NCBI RefSeq assembly: GCF_000176015.1
Contig: NZ_ACYY01000018.1
Coordinates: 1-62,170, forward strand
DNA: 62,170 bases
Direction: 5' to 3'
Source of the DNA: Rhodobacter ferrooxidans
Lineage (GTDB): Bacteria; Pseudomonadota; Alphaproteobacteria; Rhodobacterales; Rhodobacteraceae
In this document: positions 8,226-20,573 of the stretch, piece by piece
Position numbering within the stretch: position 1 is the stretch's first letter
Layout: every line of letters starts with the position of its first letter
Program-made: the position numbers and the translations under genes
Notes under the pieces: generated by a model
The model's input: the letters and a program-made list of their open reading frames with translations, nothing else
What the model was told of the DNA's origin: nothing
Database searches by the model: none

Positions 8226-11195
8226 TCAGCCCCCAACCGTCAGCGCGTCGTTGACCAGCGCCGTCTGTTCGGCCTTGTGGCGCGAGGCAAGCCCGGTGGC
8301 GGGCGAGGCCGAAGCCGCGCGACCGGCATAGGCCGCGCGGGCGGTCTTGCCACCGACCTGCGCCAGCACCCATTCCAGGTTCGGCTCGATGAACGACCAG
8401 CCACCCTGGTTTTTCGGCTCTTCCTGGCACCAGACCACCTCGGCCTGCTTGAAGCGCGACAGCTCCTTGATCAGCGATTGCGTCGGCACCGGGTAAAGCT
8501 GTTCCAGCCGCATCAGATAGACGTCGTCGAGGCCACGGGCGTCGCGTTCGGCCAGCAGGTCGTAGTAGACCTTGCCCGAACAGATGACGACGCGCTTGAT
8601 CTGGTCGTCGGGTTTCAGCGTCACCTCGGACCGGCCCTTTTGCGCATCGTCCCAAAGCACGCGGTGGAAGGCGGAACCGGTGGTGAAATCCTCGGCATCC
8701 GAGATGCACATCGGGTGGCGCAGCAGCGATTTCGGCGTCATCAGGATCAGCGGCTTGCGGAAGTCGCGGTGAATCTGGCGGCGCAGGATGTGGAAGTAGT
8801 TGGCCGGGGTGGAACAGTTCGCCACGATCCAGTTGTCATGCGCCGACATCTGCAGGAAGCGTTCGACGCGGCCCGAGGAATGCTCCGGCCCCTGGCCTTC
8901 AAAGCCATGCGGCAGCAGCACCACCAGCCCCGACATCCGCAGCCATTTGCTTTCGCCCGAGTTGATGAACTGGTCGAACATGATCTGCGCGCCATTGGCG
9001 AAATCGCCAAACTGCGCTTCCCACATCACCAGGGCGTTGGGTTCCGACAGGCTGTAGCCGTATTCAAAGCCCAGCACCGCGTATTCCGACAGCATGCTGT
9101 CGATCACCTCATAGCGCGCCTGCCCGGCGCGGATGTGGTTCAAGGGGTAGTAGCGTTCTTCGGTGGTCTGATCGACGAAGGCCGAGTGGCGCTGGCTGAA
9201 CGTGCCGCGGGTGCAGTCTTGCCCGGCAAGCCGCACCGGGTAGCCTTCTGTCACAAGCGAACCAAAAGCCAGGGCTTCGGCGGTCGCCCAGTCGAATCCC
9301 TTGCCAGTTTCGAACATTTTGGCCTTGGCTTCCAGCAGGCGGCCCACGGTCTTGTGCAGGTCGAAATCGTCGGGCGCCCGGGTCAGGGCGGCGCCGATCT
9401 CGGCCATGGTTTCGGGCTTCAGGCTGGTGCGACCGGCCTGATAGTTCTGCAAATCCTTGGGCGAAAGCGCGCTCCAGCGGCCATCCAGCCAGTCGGCGCG
9501 GTTGGGCTTGTACTCCTTGCCGGCCTCGAACTCCTCGTTCAGCTTGGCCTGGAACGCCGCCTTCATATCCTCGATCTCGCCTTCGGGGATCAGCCCGTCG
9601 GCCACCAGACGTTCGGTGTAAAGCTGCAAGGTGGTCTTGTGCTTCTTGATCCTGGTGTACATCGCCGGGTTGGTGAACATCGGCTCGTCGCCTTCGTTAT
9701 GGCCGAAGCGGCGATAGCAGAAGATGTCCAGCACCACGTCCTTGTGGAACCGCTGGCGGTATTCGGTGGCGACACGGGCGGCATGCACCACCGCCTCGGG
9801 GTCGTCGCCGTTGACGTGGAAGATCGGAGCTTCCACCATCAGCGCGATATCGGTGGGATAGGGGCTGGAGCGGCTGAAGCTGGGCGCGGTGGTAAAGCCG
9901 ATCTGGTTGTTGACCACGATATGGATGGTGCCGCCGGTGCGGTGGCCCTTCAGCCCCGACAGGCCGAAACATTCCGCCACCACGCCCTGCCCGGCAAAGG
10001 CCGCATCGCCGTGCAGCAGAACGGGAAGCACCTGATGCCGGTCGCTGTCGCTGATCTGGTCCTGCTTGGCGCGCACCTTGCCCAGCACCACCGGGTTCAC
10101 CGCCTCGAGGTGCGAGGGGTTGGCGGTCAGCGAAAGGTGCACGGTGTTGCCGTCAAAGGTGCGGTCCGACGACGCGCCCAGATGGTATTTCACGTCGCCC
10201 GAGCCATCGACGTCTTCGGGCTTGAAACTGCCGCCCTGAAACTCGTTGAAGATGGCGCGGTAGGGTTTCATCATCACATTGGCCAGCACCGACAGGCGGC
10301 CACGGTGCGGCATGCCGATGGCGATCTCCTTCACCCCAAGGTTGCCGCCGCGCTTGATGATCTGCTCCATCGCCGGGATCAGGCTTTCGGCACCGTCCAG
10401 CCCGAAGCGCTTGGTGCCCATGTATTTGACATGCAAGAATTTTTCGTAACCCTCGGCCTCGACCATCTTGTTCAGGATGGCGCGACGGCCTTCGCGGGTG
10501 AAGTGAATTTCCTTGCCGTAACCCTCGATGCGTTCCTTCAGCCAGGCCGCCTGCTCGGGGTCGGAAATGTGCATGTATTGCAGCGCGAAGGTGCCGCAAT
10601 AGGTGCGCTTCACGATGTCGATGATCTGCCGCATCGAGGCGTGCAGCAGGCCCAGCACGTTGTCGATGAAGATCGGCCGGTCCATGTCGGCATCGGCAAA
10701 GCCGTAGGATTTGGGGTCAAGCTCGGGGTGGCCGGAACGGTCGGTCAGCCCCAGCGGGTCCAGATCGGCGGCAAGGTGGCCGCGGATACGGTAGGCGCGG
10801 ATGATCATGATGGCGCGGATACTGTCCAGCACGGCGCGTTGGATCTGCGCGTCGGTCAGTTCCACCCCCTGCTCGGCGGCCTTGGCGGCGATCTTGGCAC
10901 CGGCGGCCTTGGCGTCCTTGGCGGGCGCCGTCACCGGCCATTCGCCGGTCAGCGCGCCGGTCAGGTCATCGCGCGGCTGCGGCGGCCAGTCGGCCCGCGC
11001 CCAGCTTGGGCCTGCAGCGGCGCGTTTGGCGTCCAGTTCGCTGTCGCCCAGCGCCTTGAAAAACTCGGCCCATCCGGCATCGACACTGTGCGGATCGGTC
11101 GCATAGCGCGCCTGCAACTGGTCAATGTAATCAGCGTTCGCACCATCCATGAAGGCGGAGGCGTTGAATTGGGCGGTGGTGGGTTGTTCGGTCAT
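8226..11195 (-). CDS. sucA: 2-oxoglutarate dehydrogenase E1
   Basis: A 989-residue thiamine-diphosphate enzyme that decarboxylates 2-oxoglutarate and succinylates the lipoyl arm of E2. The N-terminal [14 protein letters not shown] is the conserved E2-tethering segment. [14 protein letters not shown] and [14 protein letters not shown] belong to the ThDP-binding region, and [16 protein letters not shown] and [12 protein letters not shown] are hallmark C-terminal blocks. Length fits SucA (about 930-990 residues). ATG 11195 follows GAGGCAG. odhB begins one base after its stop, so the two are translationally coupled. Confidence 0.96.
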   Translation of the reverse strand: MTEQPTTAQFNASAFMDGANADYIDQLQARYATDPHSVDAGWAEFFKALGDSELDAKRAAAGPSWARADWPPQPRDDLTGALTGEWPVTAPAKDAKAAGAKIAAKAAEQGVELTDAQIQRAVLDSIRAIMIIRAYRIRGHLAADLDPLGLTDRSGHPELDPKSYGFADADMDRPIFIDNVLGLLHASMRQIIDIVKRTYCGTFALQYMHISDPEQAAWLKERIEGYGKEIHFTREGRRAILNKMVEAEGYEKFLHVKYMGTKRFGLDGAESLIPAMEQIIKRGGNLGVKEIAIGMPHRGRLSVLANVMMKPYRAIFNEFQGGSFKPEDVDGSGDVKYHLGASSDRTFDGNTVHLSLTANPSHLEAVNPVVLGKVRAKQDQISDSDRHQVLPVLLHGDAAFAGQGVVAECFGLSGLKGHRTGGTIHIVVNNQIGFTTAPSFSRSSPYPTDIALMVEAPIFHVNGDDPEAVVHAARVATEYRQRFHKDVVLDIFCYRRFGHNEGDEPMFTNPAMYTRIKKHKTTLQLYTERLVADGLIPEGEIEDMKAAFQAKLNEEFEAGKEYKPNRADWLDGRWSALSPKDLQNYQAGRTSLKPETMAEIGAALTRAPDDFDLHKTVGRLLEAKAKMFETGKGFDWATAEALAFGSLVTEGYPVRLAGQDCTRGTFSQRHSAFVDQTTEERYYPLNHIRAGQARYEVIDSMLSEYAVLGFEYGYSLSEPNALVMWEAQFGDFANGAQIMFDQFINSGESKWLRMSGLVVLLPHGFEGQGPEHSSGRVERFLQMSAHDNWIVANCSTPANYFHILRRQIHRDFRKPLILMTPKSLLRHPMCISDAEDFTTGSAFHRVLWDDAQKGRSEVTLKPDDQIKRVVICSGKVYYDLLAERDARGLDDVYLMRLEQLYPVPTQSLIKELSRFKQAEVVWCQEEPKNQGGWSFIEPNLEWVLAQVGGKTARAAYAGRAASASPATGLASRHKAEQTALVNDALTVGG

Positions 11196-11234
11196 GTTCT
11201 GCCTCAGAGGGTTGGGGCGGGGTGCTTGTTGGCA

Positions 11235-11612
11235 TTACTTGCAGATCGTCTCGATGATCATCGAGCCGGGAATTTCGCTCTCGTCCGGCCCCGGTGGAAC
11301 CAAGCGCGACGAGACAAGCTTGCGGTCTTCGCTGCCGCATTGCGCGGCGGGAGAGGCCCTGATCTGGTCTGGCGTCACCTGCGCGCGGTCGATACGCAGG
11401 CGTTTCAGGATCTTGCCGCCGGGAAGTTCGGTGCCGCCAAAGCCGTCGTAACTGTAGATCGCCGCTTCGACAAAGCCGGTGTCGGCAATGGATTCCGCAT
11501 CGGTGGCTGAACGCATGCAGCCGCAGTCGTCGGGAATATCCGAAGCCACGGGTTGAACACAGCCCGCCAGGGCCAGCAGGCCCAGGATGGCAACAGGTGC
11601 GGCGGCGGTCAT
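11235..11612 (-). CDS. Small lipoprotein between sucD and sucA
   Basis: A 125-residue protein with a lipoprotein signal: a hydrophobic stretch VAILGLLALAGC ends in the lipobox LAGC near residue 18. The mature part begins VQPVASDIPDDCGC and carries further cysteines (AAQCGSE and the terminal ETICK), suggesting disulfides. ATG 11612 follows GGGAGGATTC, an excellent ribosome site. It lies in the suc operon, in the same direction, 51 bp after sucD and 39 bp before sucA. The family is not recognised and no role in the TCA cycle can be claimed. Confidence 0.75.
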   Translation of the reverse strand: MTAAAPVAILGLLALAGCVQPVASDIPDDCGCMRSATDAESIADTGFVEAAIYSYDGFGGTELPGGKILKRLRIDRAQVTPDQIRASPAAQCGSEDRKLVSSRLVPPGPDESEIPGSMIIETICK

Positions 11613-11663
11613 GAATCCTCCCAGTTCGTGACGCCAGCGGGGGGGTGCCCCCCCACCGATTGG

Positions 11664-12548
11664 TTACTTGCCGATGGCCTGCATCACCGCCTCGCCCAGA
11701 TGGGCGGGGCTGTCGGCCACCACGATACCGGCGCGTTTCATCGCCTCGATCTTGCTTTCCGCGTCACCCTTGCCACCCGAGACGATGGCCCCGGCATGGC
11801 CCATGCGGCGGCCCGCAGGGGCTGTGCGCCCGGCGATGAACCCGGCGGTGGGTTTCCAGCGGCCGCGTTTCTTTTCATCGGCCAGGAATTGCGCCGCATC
11901 CTCTTCCGCCGCGCCGCCGATTTCCCCGATCATGATGATCGAATGGGTTTCGGGGTCGGCCAGGAACAACTCAAGGATATCAATGTGTTCGCTGCCCTTG
12001 ATCGGGTCGCCGCCGATGCCGACGGCGGTCGATTGACCAAGGCCGAGGTCCGAGGTCTGCTTCACGGCCTCGTAGGTCAGGGTGCCGGAACGCGACACCA
12101 CACCGACCGAGCCGCGGCGGTGGATATGCCCCGGCATGATGCCGATCTTACATTCGTCGGGCGTGATGACGCCCGGGCAGTTCGGCCCGATCAGACGGCT
12201 TTTGGTGCCCTGCAGCGCCCGCTTCACCTTCATCATGTCCAGCACCGGAATGCCTTCGGTGATGCAGACGATCAGCTCCATCTCGGCGTCGATCGCTTCC
12301 AAAATCGAATCCGCGGCAAACGGCGGCGGCACGTAGATCACGCTGGCGTTGGCGCCGGTGACGGCCCGCGCCTCGTGGACCGAGTTGAAGACCGGCAGGT
12401 CAAGATGCGTGCTGCCGCCCTTGCCCGGGGTGACGCCGCCGACCATCTTGGTGCCATAGGCAATGGCCTGTTCGGAATGGAAAGTGCCCTGGCTGCCGGT
12501 AAAGCCCTGGCAGATCACGCGGGTAGTCTTGTTGACGAGTACGGCCAT
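11664..12548 (-). CDS. sucD: Succinyl-CoA synthetase alpha subunit
   Basis: A 294-residue subunit that binds CoA and carries the phosphohistidine. The CoA-binding fold begins [16 protein letters not shown]. The phosphorylated His lies in [19 protein letters not shown], where the family signature ends in GHAGA. It pairs with SucC to make ATP or GTP from succinyl-CoA. ATG 12548 (MAVLVNKTT) is the family start; the in-frame ATG 27 bases earlier is unlikely. A small secreted-protein gene separates it from sucC. Confidence 0.95.
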   Translation of the reverse strand: MAVLVNKTTRVICQGFTGSQGTFHSEQAIAYGTKMVGGVTPGKGGSTHLDLPVFNSVHEARAVTGANASVIYVPPPFAADSILEAIDAEMELIVCITEGIPVLDMMKVKRALQGTKSRLIGPNCPGVITPDECKIGIMPGHIHRRGSVGVVSRSGTLTYEAVKQTSDLGLGQSTAVGIGGDPIKGSEHIDILELFLADPETHSIIMIGEIGGAAEEDAAQFLADEKKRGRWKPTAGFIAGRTAPAGRRMGHAGAIVSGGKGDAESKIEAMKRAGIVVADSPAHLGEAVMQAIGK

Positions 12549-12604
12549 CGGTGGCGTTCCTATCTTTTCATTCACTCAAGGGGCCGGGCGATCCCGACCC
12601 CGGA

Positions 12605-13081
12605 TTATCCCAGTGCCGCGGGCACGAAACGCACGCCGCTGTTGCTGTCAGAGCCGCATTGCGGGTCGTTGCCGCCCGAGGTGATGGTGGCAGTGGCACC
12701 CTCGCCAAACCCCAGTTCGGTGCAGCCGTCTTCGGACTTGTTATACTCGATGCCGGTGATGCCCGCGCCTTCCAGCGTTGCCGCCAGAAGTTCCGAAGCG
12801 GTGGCGCTGTCGATGCTGGTGCTTTCGACGTGGCAGAAGCCGCCGTCATCGGCCATGTAGGCAAACACCGTGTCGCCAACACCGGGCGACATGAAGATCA
12901 GCCCGTCTTCGCCATCGCCTTCAACCCAGCCCTGAGCGGCCAGCGCCTGCATGGTGGCCGGCACATCGCCCGCCCCCAGCAAACACGCCAGATAGCCTTC
13001 GACCAACTGGCCCTGCGGCGAGGCGTCCTGCGCCAAGGCAGGCGTCGCCAGCAACAGCGCCAGAAGCGTGTGGCGGATCAT
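12605..13081 (-). CDS. Secreted protein between sucC and sucD
   Basis: A 158-residue protein with a clear Sec signal peptide ([18 protein letters not shown], cleavage after ALA). The mature domain is acidic, with four cysteines (in YLACLLG, GGFCHVE, EDGCTEL, DPQCGSD) that could form two disulfides. Its ATG overlaps the sucC stop by four bases (ATGA), so its translation is coupled to sucC. I do not recognise the family. The placement between two subunits of one enzyme is unusual. Confidence 0.78.
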   Translation of the reverse strand: MIRHTLLALLLATPALAQDASPQGQLVEGYLACLLGAGDVPATMQALAAQGWVEGDGEDGLIFMSPGVGDTVFAYMADDGGFCHVESTSIDSATASELLAATLEGAGITGIEYNKSEDGCTELGFGEGATATITSGGNDPQCGSDSNSGVRFVPAALG

Positions 13082-14271
13082 CCCTTCACCGCCTTGACGA
13101 TCTTCTGCGCGGCGTCGGAAAGGTTGTCGCCCGCGATCACGTCCAGACCGGAGTTGCGGATGATCTCCTTGCCAAGCTCCACATTGGTGCCTTCCAGACG
13201 CACCACCAGCGGCACTTTCAGCCCGACCTCTTTCACCGCCGCCAGCACGCCTTCCGCGATCACGTCGCAGCGCATGATGCCGCCGAAGATGTTGACCAGG
13301 ATGCCCTTCACCTTCGGATCGCTGGTGATGATCTTGAAGGCCTCGGTCACCTTTTCCTTGGTGGCACCGCCACCGACGTCCAGGAAGTTGGCGGGTTCGG
13401 CGCCGTAAAGCTTGATGATGTCCATGGTGGCCATCGCCAGACCGGCGCCATTGACCATGCAGCCGATCTCGCCATCCAGCGCGATGTAGTTCAGGTCGAA
13501 CTTCGAGGCGGCGAGTTCCTTGGGGTCTTCCTCGGTCTCGTCGCGCAATGCTGCCACATCGGGGTGACGATACAGCGCGTTGCCGTCAAAGCTCATCTTG
13601 CTGTCAAGGCATTTCAGATCGCCCGCCGGGGTCACGATCAGCGGGTTGATCTCCAGCATGTCCATGTCCTTCTCGACGAAGGCTTTATACAGCGTCTTCA
13701 CCAGCGCCACGCATTGCTTGACGCTGTTGCCGGTCAGCCCCAGCGAGAACGCGATGCGGCGGCCATGGAAATCCGAAAGCCCCGAGGCCGGATCGACCGA
13801 GAAGGTCAGGATCTTTTCCGGGGTGGCATGCGCCACATCTTCGATGCTCATGCCGCCTTCGGTCGAGGCCACGAAAGAGATGCGGCTGGTCGAGCGGTCG
13901 ATCAGCAGGGCAAGGTAAAGTTCGCGGGCGATGTCGCTGCCGTCTTCGATATAGATGCGGTTGACCACCTTGCCCGCGGGGCCGGTCTGTTCGGTCACCA
14001 GCGTGCGGCCCAGCATCTGCCGCGCGAACTCGGCGGCCTCGGACACCGAGCGCGCCAGCCGCACCCCGCCCTTTTCACCGGCTTCCGGTTCCAGAAAGCT
14101 GCCCTTGCCACGGCCACCGGCGTGGATCTGCGCCTTGACCACCCAAAGCGGCCCGTCCATCTCGCCCGCGGCGGTCTTGGCGTCTTCGGCGCGCAAGACC
14201 ACGCGGCCGTCAGATACCGGAGCGCCAAAGCCGCGCAGCAGCGCCTTGGCCTGATATTCGTGGATGTTCAT
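13078..14271 (-). CDS. sucC: Succinyl-CoA synthetase beta subunit
   Basis: A 397-residue ADP-forming beta subunit with an N-terminal ATP-grasp domain ([15 protein letters not shown]) and a C-terminal ligase domain ([30 protein letters not shown]). ATG 14271 gives the family start [12 protein letters not shown], twenty codons inside the longest frame. It is the first gene of the operon sucC, secreted protein, sucD, lipoprotein, sucA, odhB. Paired GTGATCAC palindromes lie 107-139 bp upstream. Confidence 0.96.
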   Translation of the reverse strand: MNIHEYQAKALLRGFGAPVSDGRVVLRAEDAKTAAGEMDGPLWVVKAQIHAGGRGKGSFLEPEAGEKGGVRLARSVSEAAEFARQMLGRTLVTEQTGPAGKVVNRIYIEDGSDIARELYLALLIDRSTSRISFVASTEGGMSIEDVAHATPEKILTFSVDPASGLSDFHGRRIAFSLGLTGNSVKQCVALVKTLYKAFVEKDMDMLEINPLIVTPAGDLKCLDSKMSFDGNALYRHPDVAALRDETEEDPKELAASKFDLNYIALDGEIGCMVNGAGLAMATMDIIKLYGAEPANFLDVGGGATKEKVTEAFKIITSDPKVKGILVNIFGGIMRCDVIAEGVLAAVKEVGLKVPLVVRLEGTNVELGKEIIRNSGLDVIAGDNLSDAAQKIVKAVKG

Positions 14272-14377
14272 GGAACCGTCCCGTCTGTTGCGAATTTGAG
14301 CGCGTGATGCCACAGAAACCAGCAGTTGCAAAACGGCTTTTTCGGGTTTGACGGGTTTTCACCGGGAAATCTGAGGT

Positions 14378-14410
14378 TTGTGATCACAGTCTGAAAAACT
14401 GTGATCACAA
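14378..14410. promoter_or_regulatory. Paired GTGATCAC operator upstream of sucC
   Basis: Two palindromes, GTGATCAC at 14380-14387 and 14401-14408, have centres exactly 21 bp apart. Together they form a 33-bp palindrome with perfect 13-bp arms (TTGTGATCACAGT and complement) around CTGAAAA. The same pair with the same spacing lies upstream of sdhC. Two helical turns between centres fits two dimers on one DNA face. The regulator is not identified; R. sphaeroides AkgR, reported to control TCA genes, is one candidate from memory. Confidence 0.75.
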
Positions 14411-14464
14411 GATACCTTTCGTTAACGCAAACAGCGATTCGCGGGGGCCGGATTCAGTTCAGAT

Positions 14465-15670
14465 TCAGTTCAGATACAGGGTGAACAGCATCGCCTCGCC
14501 GGAAACCAGTTGGGCAAAGGCATTCCAGTTCGCCCCACTGACCAGCTTGCCCTTTTCCAGATAGGGCAGCGCGTCGGCGCCCTGAATCCAGCCGATCAGG
14601 TCGATGGCGGCGGGTTTGGTGAACATCGCCCCGACATTGACCCCGGCGCTGTCGTCCAGCCGCCAGTAGGGCGCCAGCACCTTGCCGGTCAGCAGGCCCT
14701 CGGCATCCGCCAGCACGCCTTGCCAGACCTGCGCCGTGCCCGGCGGCACCGTGACGCCCAGCGCCGATTGCTGCTTGTCATTGGGCAGCCATTCGCGGTC
14801 GTTGTCGGTTTCCAGCGCCACCCGGGTCCAGAAATCGCGGTTGTCACCGATCATCGCCAGAAAATGCCCGTGCGCCGAGGTGGCGCGGGCGGCATCGGGG
14901 GTCTGGTTCAGCGCGCCCAGCACCATCGCGATGATGTCGGCAAACTCGCCGAACTGGCGGTTGAAATCGTCGGGCGCCATATGGACGTCGTTCAGATCAT
15001 ACAGGGCCGCCGAGGCGGTGGTGGCCTTGGTGATCGCGGCAGTGGGGTCATAGGCCAGCACCACCTCGCTGACGCCGCCCAGAAGATGGGTATAGGCCGA
15101 CAGCCAGGCGGCATCGGCGGCATCGAAGCGGATCACCGGCGCGGGCGTGGCGGGGTCGCGTTCCGACCATTGCCAGCCCATGATCATCGGTCCGGCGACG
15201 TTCATCAGGCTTTCATTGCTGTCGCGCGCGCCATCGGCATTGATGTCGAACCAGATGTCGGCCAGCGAAATCTCCAGCCCGAAATCCGAACCGGCGGGAA
15301 TTTCCGCAAGCGGCGCGCGGGCGGCGTCCAGCCCGGTGGCGGCATCGCGGAACACCTGCGCCACCACCGCGGGGTCAAAGGCGGCAGGCGTCGGGTTTTC
15401 CGGGATCGGCAAGCGCAGGAACGGCAGCATCTGCATCGAGTTGGTCAGACCGACTTTCCAGCGGGTCTGCAAGGTGCCCTCGACCACCCGCAAGAACCGC
15501 AGGCCGCCCAGCGCAAAGCGGTCGACATCGGTCGGGCTGGCCAGGGTTTCCAGCCGGGCGATGGTGGGGGCCAGACCCTTGGCGCCAACCTCGGCGGACA
15601 GGGCGGTATCGGCGGCGGCAAGGCTGGGGGCAACAAGGGCAAGGGATGCAGCAAGGGCAAGGGCACGCAT
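14465..15670 (-). CDS. Periplasmic protein of unknown function
   Basis: A 401-residue protein with a signal peptide (MRALALAASLALVAPSLAAA). DINADGARDSNE (about residue 148) fits a DxNxDGxxDxxE calcium-binding loop like EF-hand or dockerin loops; this is a pattern match only. No membrane segment follows the signal, and ends such as AMLFTLYLN are not diagnostic. ATG 15670 is preferred over GTG 15679 because CGGAG lies eight bases before it. It stands between mdh and sucC in the same direction. The family is not recognised. Confidence 0.7.
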   Translation of the reverse strand: MRALALAASLALVAPSLAAADTALSAEVGAKGLAPTIARLETLASPTDVDRFALGGLRFLRVVEGTLQTRWKVGLTNSMQMLPFLRLPIPENPTPAAFDPAVVAQVFRDAATGLDAARAPLAEIPAGSDFGLEISLADIWFDINADGARDSNESLMNVAGPMIMGWQWSERDPATPAPVIRFDAADAAWLSAYTHLLGGVSEVVLAYDPTAAITKATTASAALYDLNDVHMAPDDFNRQFGEFADIIAMVLGALNQTPDAARATSAHGHFLAMIGDNRDFWTRVALETDNDREWLPNDKQQSALGVTVPPGTAQVWQGVLADAEGLLTGKVLAPYWRLDDSAGVNVGAMFTKPAAIDLIGWIQGADALPYLEKGKLVSGANWNAFAQLVSGEAMLFTLYLN

Positions 15671-15699
15671 GACGGTCACTCCGTTGGACTGACATGCAA

Positions 15700-15723
15700 A
15701 ATGCGCGCCCGAAGGCGCGCATT
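15700..15723 (-). terminator. Terminator of mdh
   Basis: A perfect 10-bp stem (AATGCGCGCC and complement) closes a four-base loop. On the minus strand it is followed by TTTTGC. It lies 38 bp after the mdh stop codon. Confidence 0.8.
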
Positions 15724-15761
15724 CAAGTGGGGTAACCGAAACGGTGTGTGCGCAGGCGGGC

Positions 15762-17674
<1,913 letters not shown>

Positions 17675-17676
17675 AC

Positions 17677-17721
17677 CAAAATCCTTCGAAGGATTTTGCA
17701 AAAGTTTTCGAAAACTTTTGC
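17677..17721. repeat. Tandem TTCGAA palindromes, copy 1
   Basis: Two perfect palindromes abut: a 22-bp one (half-site CAAAATCCTTC, 17677-17698) and a 24-bp one (half-site GCAAAAGTTTTC, 17698-17721). They begin three bases after the permease stop codon. A second composite with an identical first module is at 24793-24838. They can form strong hairpins and probably serve as a terminator. Confidence 0.75.
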
Positions 17722-17859
17722 GCTCGGACTGACGCAGGGGCGCGCCAGTCTTCCCGGCAGCACCTCGGCGCGGGTATTGCTGCGCTGCGGCAAAACAGGA
17801 CTTGCCGAAACTGCCAAAAATATGGTCCACCACGAAAGATTGTTGCCGGGGAGAGAATC

Positions 17860-18717
17860 ATGCAGACCCACGCCCGCCCGTATCGCTCGGTGCTTTACAT
17901 TCCCGGATCGAAGGCCCGGGCGCTGGAAAAGGCGCAGACCCTGCCGACCGATGCCATCATCTTCGATCTGGAAGACGCGGTGACGCCGGAGGAAAAGCCC
18001 GCCGCCCGGGCGCTGCTGGCGCAGACTCTGAGCGAGGCAGACTATGGCGCGCGTGCCCGGATCGTGCGGATCAACGGCTTCGACACCCCTTGGGGCCGCG
18101 ACGATGCGGCGGCCTTTGTGGGTGCCAAGGTTGATGCCATTCTGATCCCCAAGGTCTCGACCGCCGCCGATCTGCAGGCGGTGGCCGACGTGATCCCCGG
18201 CCTGCCGCTGTGGGCGATGCTGGAAACCGCGCTTGGCATGCTGAACGCCGCCGAGATCGCCGCCCACCCGCGGCTGCAAGGCATGGTGATGGGCACCAAT
18301 GATCTGGCCAAGGAACTTGGCAGCCGCTTCCGCCCCGACCGGCTGGCGCTGCAAGCCGGGCTGGGCCTGTGCCTGCTGGCCGCCCGGGCGCATAGCCGCA
18401 TCATCATCGACGGGGTCTATAACGCCTTCAAGGATGCCGAGGGGCTGCGCGTCGAATGTGATCAGGGCCGCGACATGGGCTTTGACGGCAAGACCCTGAT
18501 CCACCCCGACCAACTGGCGGTCGCCAACGCCGCCTTCGCGCCATCGGAAGCCGAGGTCGATCTGGCCCGCCGCCAGATTGCCGCCTTCGACGAAGCGCAG
18601 GCCGCGGGGCTTGGTGTCGCAGTTGTGGATGGAAAGATTGTCGAGAACCTGCATATCGTGACTGCAAGGCAAACTCTGGCCAAGGCCGGGGCCATTGCCG
18701 CGATGGGCAACAGCTAA
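17860..18717 (+). CDS. mcl2: (3S)-malyl-CoA thioesterase
   Basis: A 285-residue HpcH/HpaI (CitE-like) aldolase-fold protein. FRSVLYIPGS-type sequence (here YRSVLYIPGSKARALEKAQ), IIFDLEDAV with metal-binding acids, and MVMGTNDLAKELG match R. sphaeroides Mcl2 closely in sequence and length as I recall it. Mcl2 hydrolyses (3S)-malyl-CoA to malate and CoA, completing the ethylmalonyl-CoA route after Mcl1. The longer Mcl1 (about 318 residues, opening differently) is a worse fit. ATG 17860 follows GGGGAGAG. It leads a tight operon with nnrU, a DUF1737 gene and mch. Confidence 0.9.
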   Translation: MQTHARPYRSVLYIPGSKARALEKAQTLPTDAIIFDLEDAVTPEEKPAARALLAQTLSEADYGARARIVRINGFDTPWGRDDAAAFVGAKVDAILIPKVSTAADLQAVADVIPGLPLWAMLETALGMLNAAEIAAHPRLQGMVMGTNDLAKELGSRFRPDRLALQAGLGLCLLAARAHSRIIIDGVYNAFKDAEGLRVECDQGRDMGFDGKTLIHPDQLAVANAAFAPSEAEVDLARRQIAAFDEAQAAGLGVAVVDGKIVENLHIVTARQTLAKAGAIAAMGNS

Positions 18718-18728
18718 GGGGTCTTTAC

Positions 18729-19274
18729 ATGCTTTATCTGATACTGGGGGTGGCGCTTTGGGCGCTGGCGCATCTGTTCAAGCGGCTGGTACCGGGCTTG
18801 CGGGCGTCGATGGGCGAGGCGGGCAAGGGCGTGGTGGCGGTGCTGCTGCTGGTCTCGATCGGGCTGATGTATATCGGCTACGACCCGGCCAGCGGCCCGG
18901 TCTGGTGGGGCCGCAACGGCGCGCTGGTCGGCATCAACAACCTGCTGATGCTGGGGGCGTTTTTCCTGTACACCGCTGACGGCATGCGCGCGCCGGTGAT
19001 CGGCGGGATGCGGCATCCGCAACTGACCGGTTTTTCGCTGTGGGCGGTGGCGCACCTGCTGGTCAACGGCGATCTGGCCAGCTTTATCCTGTTCGGCGGG
19101 CTGCTGGCCTGGGCGCTGCTGACGATGCGGCTTATCAACCGCGCCCAACCAAGCTGGACGCCGAAGCCCACCAAGCCGGGCCGCAACCTGCCGGCACTGG
19201 GGGCCTCGGTGGGCGCGATGCTGGTGGTCATGCTGATCCACTATTGGCTGGGCGTGCAGCCCTGGGGGGCGTGA
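18729..19274 (+). CDS. NnrU family membrane protein
   Basis: A 181-residue integral membrane protein with about five hydrophobic segments. GMRHPQLTGFSLWAVAHLL is the NnrU/methyltransferase-like signature also seen in isoprenylcysteine methyltransferase relatives. NnrU was linked to nitric oxide metabolism in denitrifiers, but nothing nearby concerns nitrogen oxides, so the role here is open. ATG 18729 follows AAGGGG, 11 bp after mcl2. Its stop overlaps the next start (TGATG). Confidence 0.85.
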   Translation: MLYLILGVALWALAHLFKRLVPGLRASMGEAGKGVVAVLLLVSIGLMYIGYDPASGPVWWGRNGALVGINNLLMLGAFFLYTADGMRAPVIGGMRHPQLTGFSLWAVAHLLVNGDLASFILFGGLLAWALLTMRLINRAQPSWTPKPTKPGRNLPALGASVGAMLVVMLIHYWLGVQPWGA

Positions 19275-19480
19275 TGCAGCTTTACCGGTTCCTTTCCGAG
19301 GACGACACCGCCGCCTTCTGCCACAAGGTCACGGCGGCGCTGAACCTTGGCTGGTCGCTGCACGGCAGCCCAAGCTACGCCTTTGATGCGGCCCGTGGCG
19401 TGATGCGCTGCGGGCAGGCGGTGGTGAAACATGTGCCGGGCGGCACCTATTCGCCCGAAATGAAGCTGGGAGACTTGTGA
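19274..19480 (+). CDS. DUF1737 family protein
   Basis: A 68-residue soluble protein opening MQLYRFLSEDDTAAFCHKV and containing NLGWSLHGSPSYAFD, the typical pattern of DUF1737 proteins (short, one helix then a GW.L.G.P sheet). Its start overlaps the nnrU stop and its stop overlaps the mch start (both TGATG), so all three are translationally coupled. The molecular function is unknown; the context suggests co-expression with the mcl2-mch pair. Confidence 0.8.
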   Translation: MQLYRFLSEDDTAAFCHKVTAALNLGWSLHGSPSYAFDAARGVMRCGQAVVKHVPGGTYSPEMKLGDL

Positions 19481-20511
19481 TGAAGACCAATCCGGGACGG
19501 TTTTTCGAGGATTACCGGCTGGGCGAGACCATCGCCCATGCGGTGCCGCGCACCGTCTCGGGTGGGGAACGGGCGCTGTATCATGCACTCTATCCGGCGC
19601 GGCATGCGCTGTATTCCTCGGACGCTTTCGCGCAATCCTGCGGCCTGCCTGCCAGCCCGCTGGACGATCTGGCCGCCTTTCATACCGTGTTCGGCAAGAC
19701 CGTCCCCGACATCAGCCTGAACGCGGTGGCCAATCTGGGTTATGCCGAGGGGCGCTGGTTGTTGCCGGTTTACCCCGGCGATACCCTGCGGTCGCAAAGC
19801 ACCGTGATCGGGCTAAAGCAGAACTCCAACGGCCAGTCGGGCGTGGTCTATGTGCGCACCCAGGGGCTGAACCAGCGCGACGCGGTGGTGCTGGACTACG
19901 TGCGCTGGGTGATGGTCAAGAAGAACCGGCTGGACGCGCCCGCACCCGAGGCCGTGGTGCCCGATCTGGCGAAGGTGGTCAGCCCCGACCGGCTGGTGGT
20001 GCCGCAAGGCCTTGATTTCACGCGCTATGATTTCACCCTTGCGGGCGAGCCGCATCGCTGGGGCGACTATGCCGTGGGCGAGCAGATCGACCATGTCGAC
20101 GGGGTGACCATCGAGGAGGCCGAGCATATGCTGGCCACCCGCCTGTGGCAGAACACCGCCAAGGTGCATTTCGATGCCACCAACCGCGCCGATGGCAAGC
20201 GGCTGATCTATGGCGGCCATGTCATCAGCATGGCGCGGGCGCTGTCGTTCAACGGCCTGGCCAATGCGCAGATCATCGTGGCGCTGAACGGCGGCGCGCA
20301 TGCCAACCCCTGTTTTGCCGGTGATACCGTGCGGGCCTGGTCGGAAGTGCTGGACAAGGCACCGACTGCCGCCCCCGGCGTGGGGGCGATCCGGCTGCGG
20401 TTGGTGGCAACCAAACAGGGGGCGGCACCCTTTGCGCTGAAAGGCGCGGATGGCAAATACGCCCCCGAGGTGCTGCTGGATCTGGATTACTGGGCGCTGA
20501 TGCCGATCTGA
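19480..20511 (+). CDS. mch: Mesaconyl-CoA hydratase
   Basis: A 343-residue double hot-dog (MaoC-like) hydratase converting mesaconyl-CoA to (2R,3S)-beta-methylmalyl-CoA in the ethylmalonyl-CoA pathway. GRFFEDYRLGETIAHAVPRT and the Asp-containing LDDLAAFHTVFGKTVPDISL belong to the first half, and a second MaoC-like unit starts at HRWGDYAVGEQIDHVDGVT. Length equals that of the R. sphaeroides enzyme as remembered. ATG 19480 shares a base with the preceding stop. It is the last gene of the mcl2 operon, followed by the sdh control region. Confidence 0.92.
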   Translation: MKTNPGRFFEDYRLGETIAHAVPRTVSGGERALYHALYPARHALYSSDAFAQSCGLPASPLDDLAAFHTVFGKTVPDISLNAVANLGYAEGRWLLPVYPGDTLRSQSTVIGLKQNSNGQSGVVYVRTQGLNQRDAVVLDYVRWVMVKKNRLDAPAPEAVVPDLAKVVSPDRLVVPQGLDFTRYDFTLAGEPHRWGDYAVGEQIDHVDGVTIEEAEHMLATRLWQNTAKVHFDATNRADGKRLIYGGHVISMARALSFNGLANAQIIVALNGGAHANPCFAGDTVRAWSEVLDKAPTAAPGVGAIRLRLVATKQGAAPFALKGADGKYAPEVLLDLDYWALMPI

Positions 20512-20573
20512 CCTGCGACTCGCTGCGCTGCGGCAAATTCGGCCGGGATTTCGCGGGCAAACCCCGGAAAACC

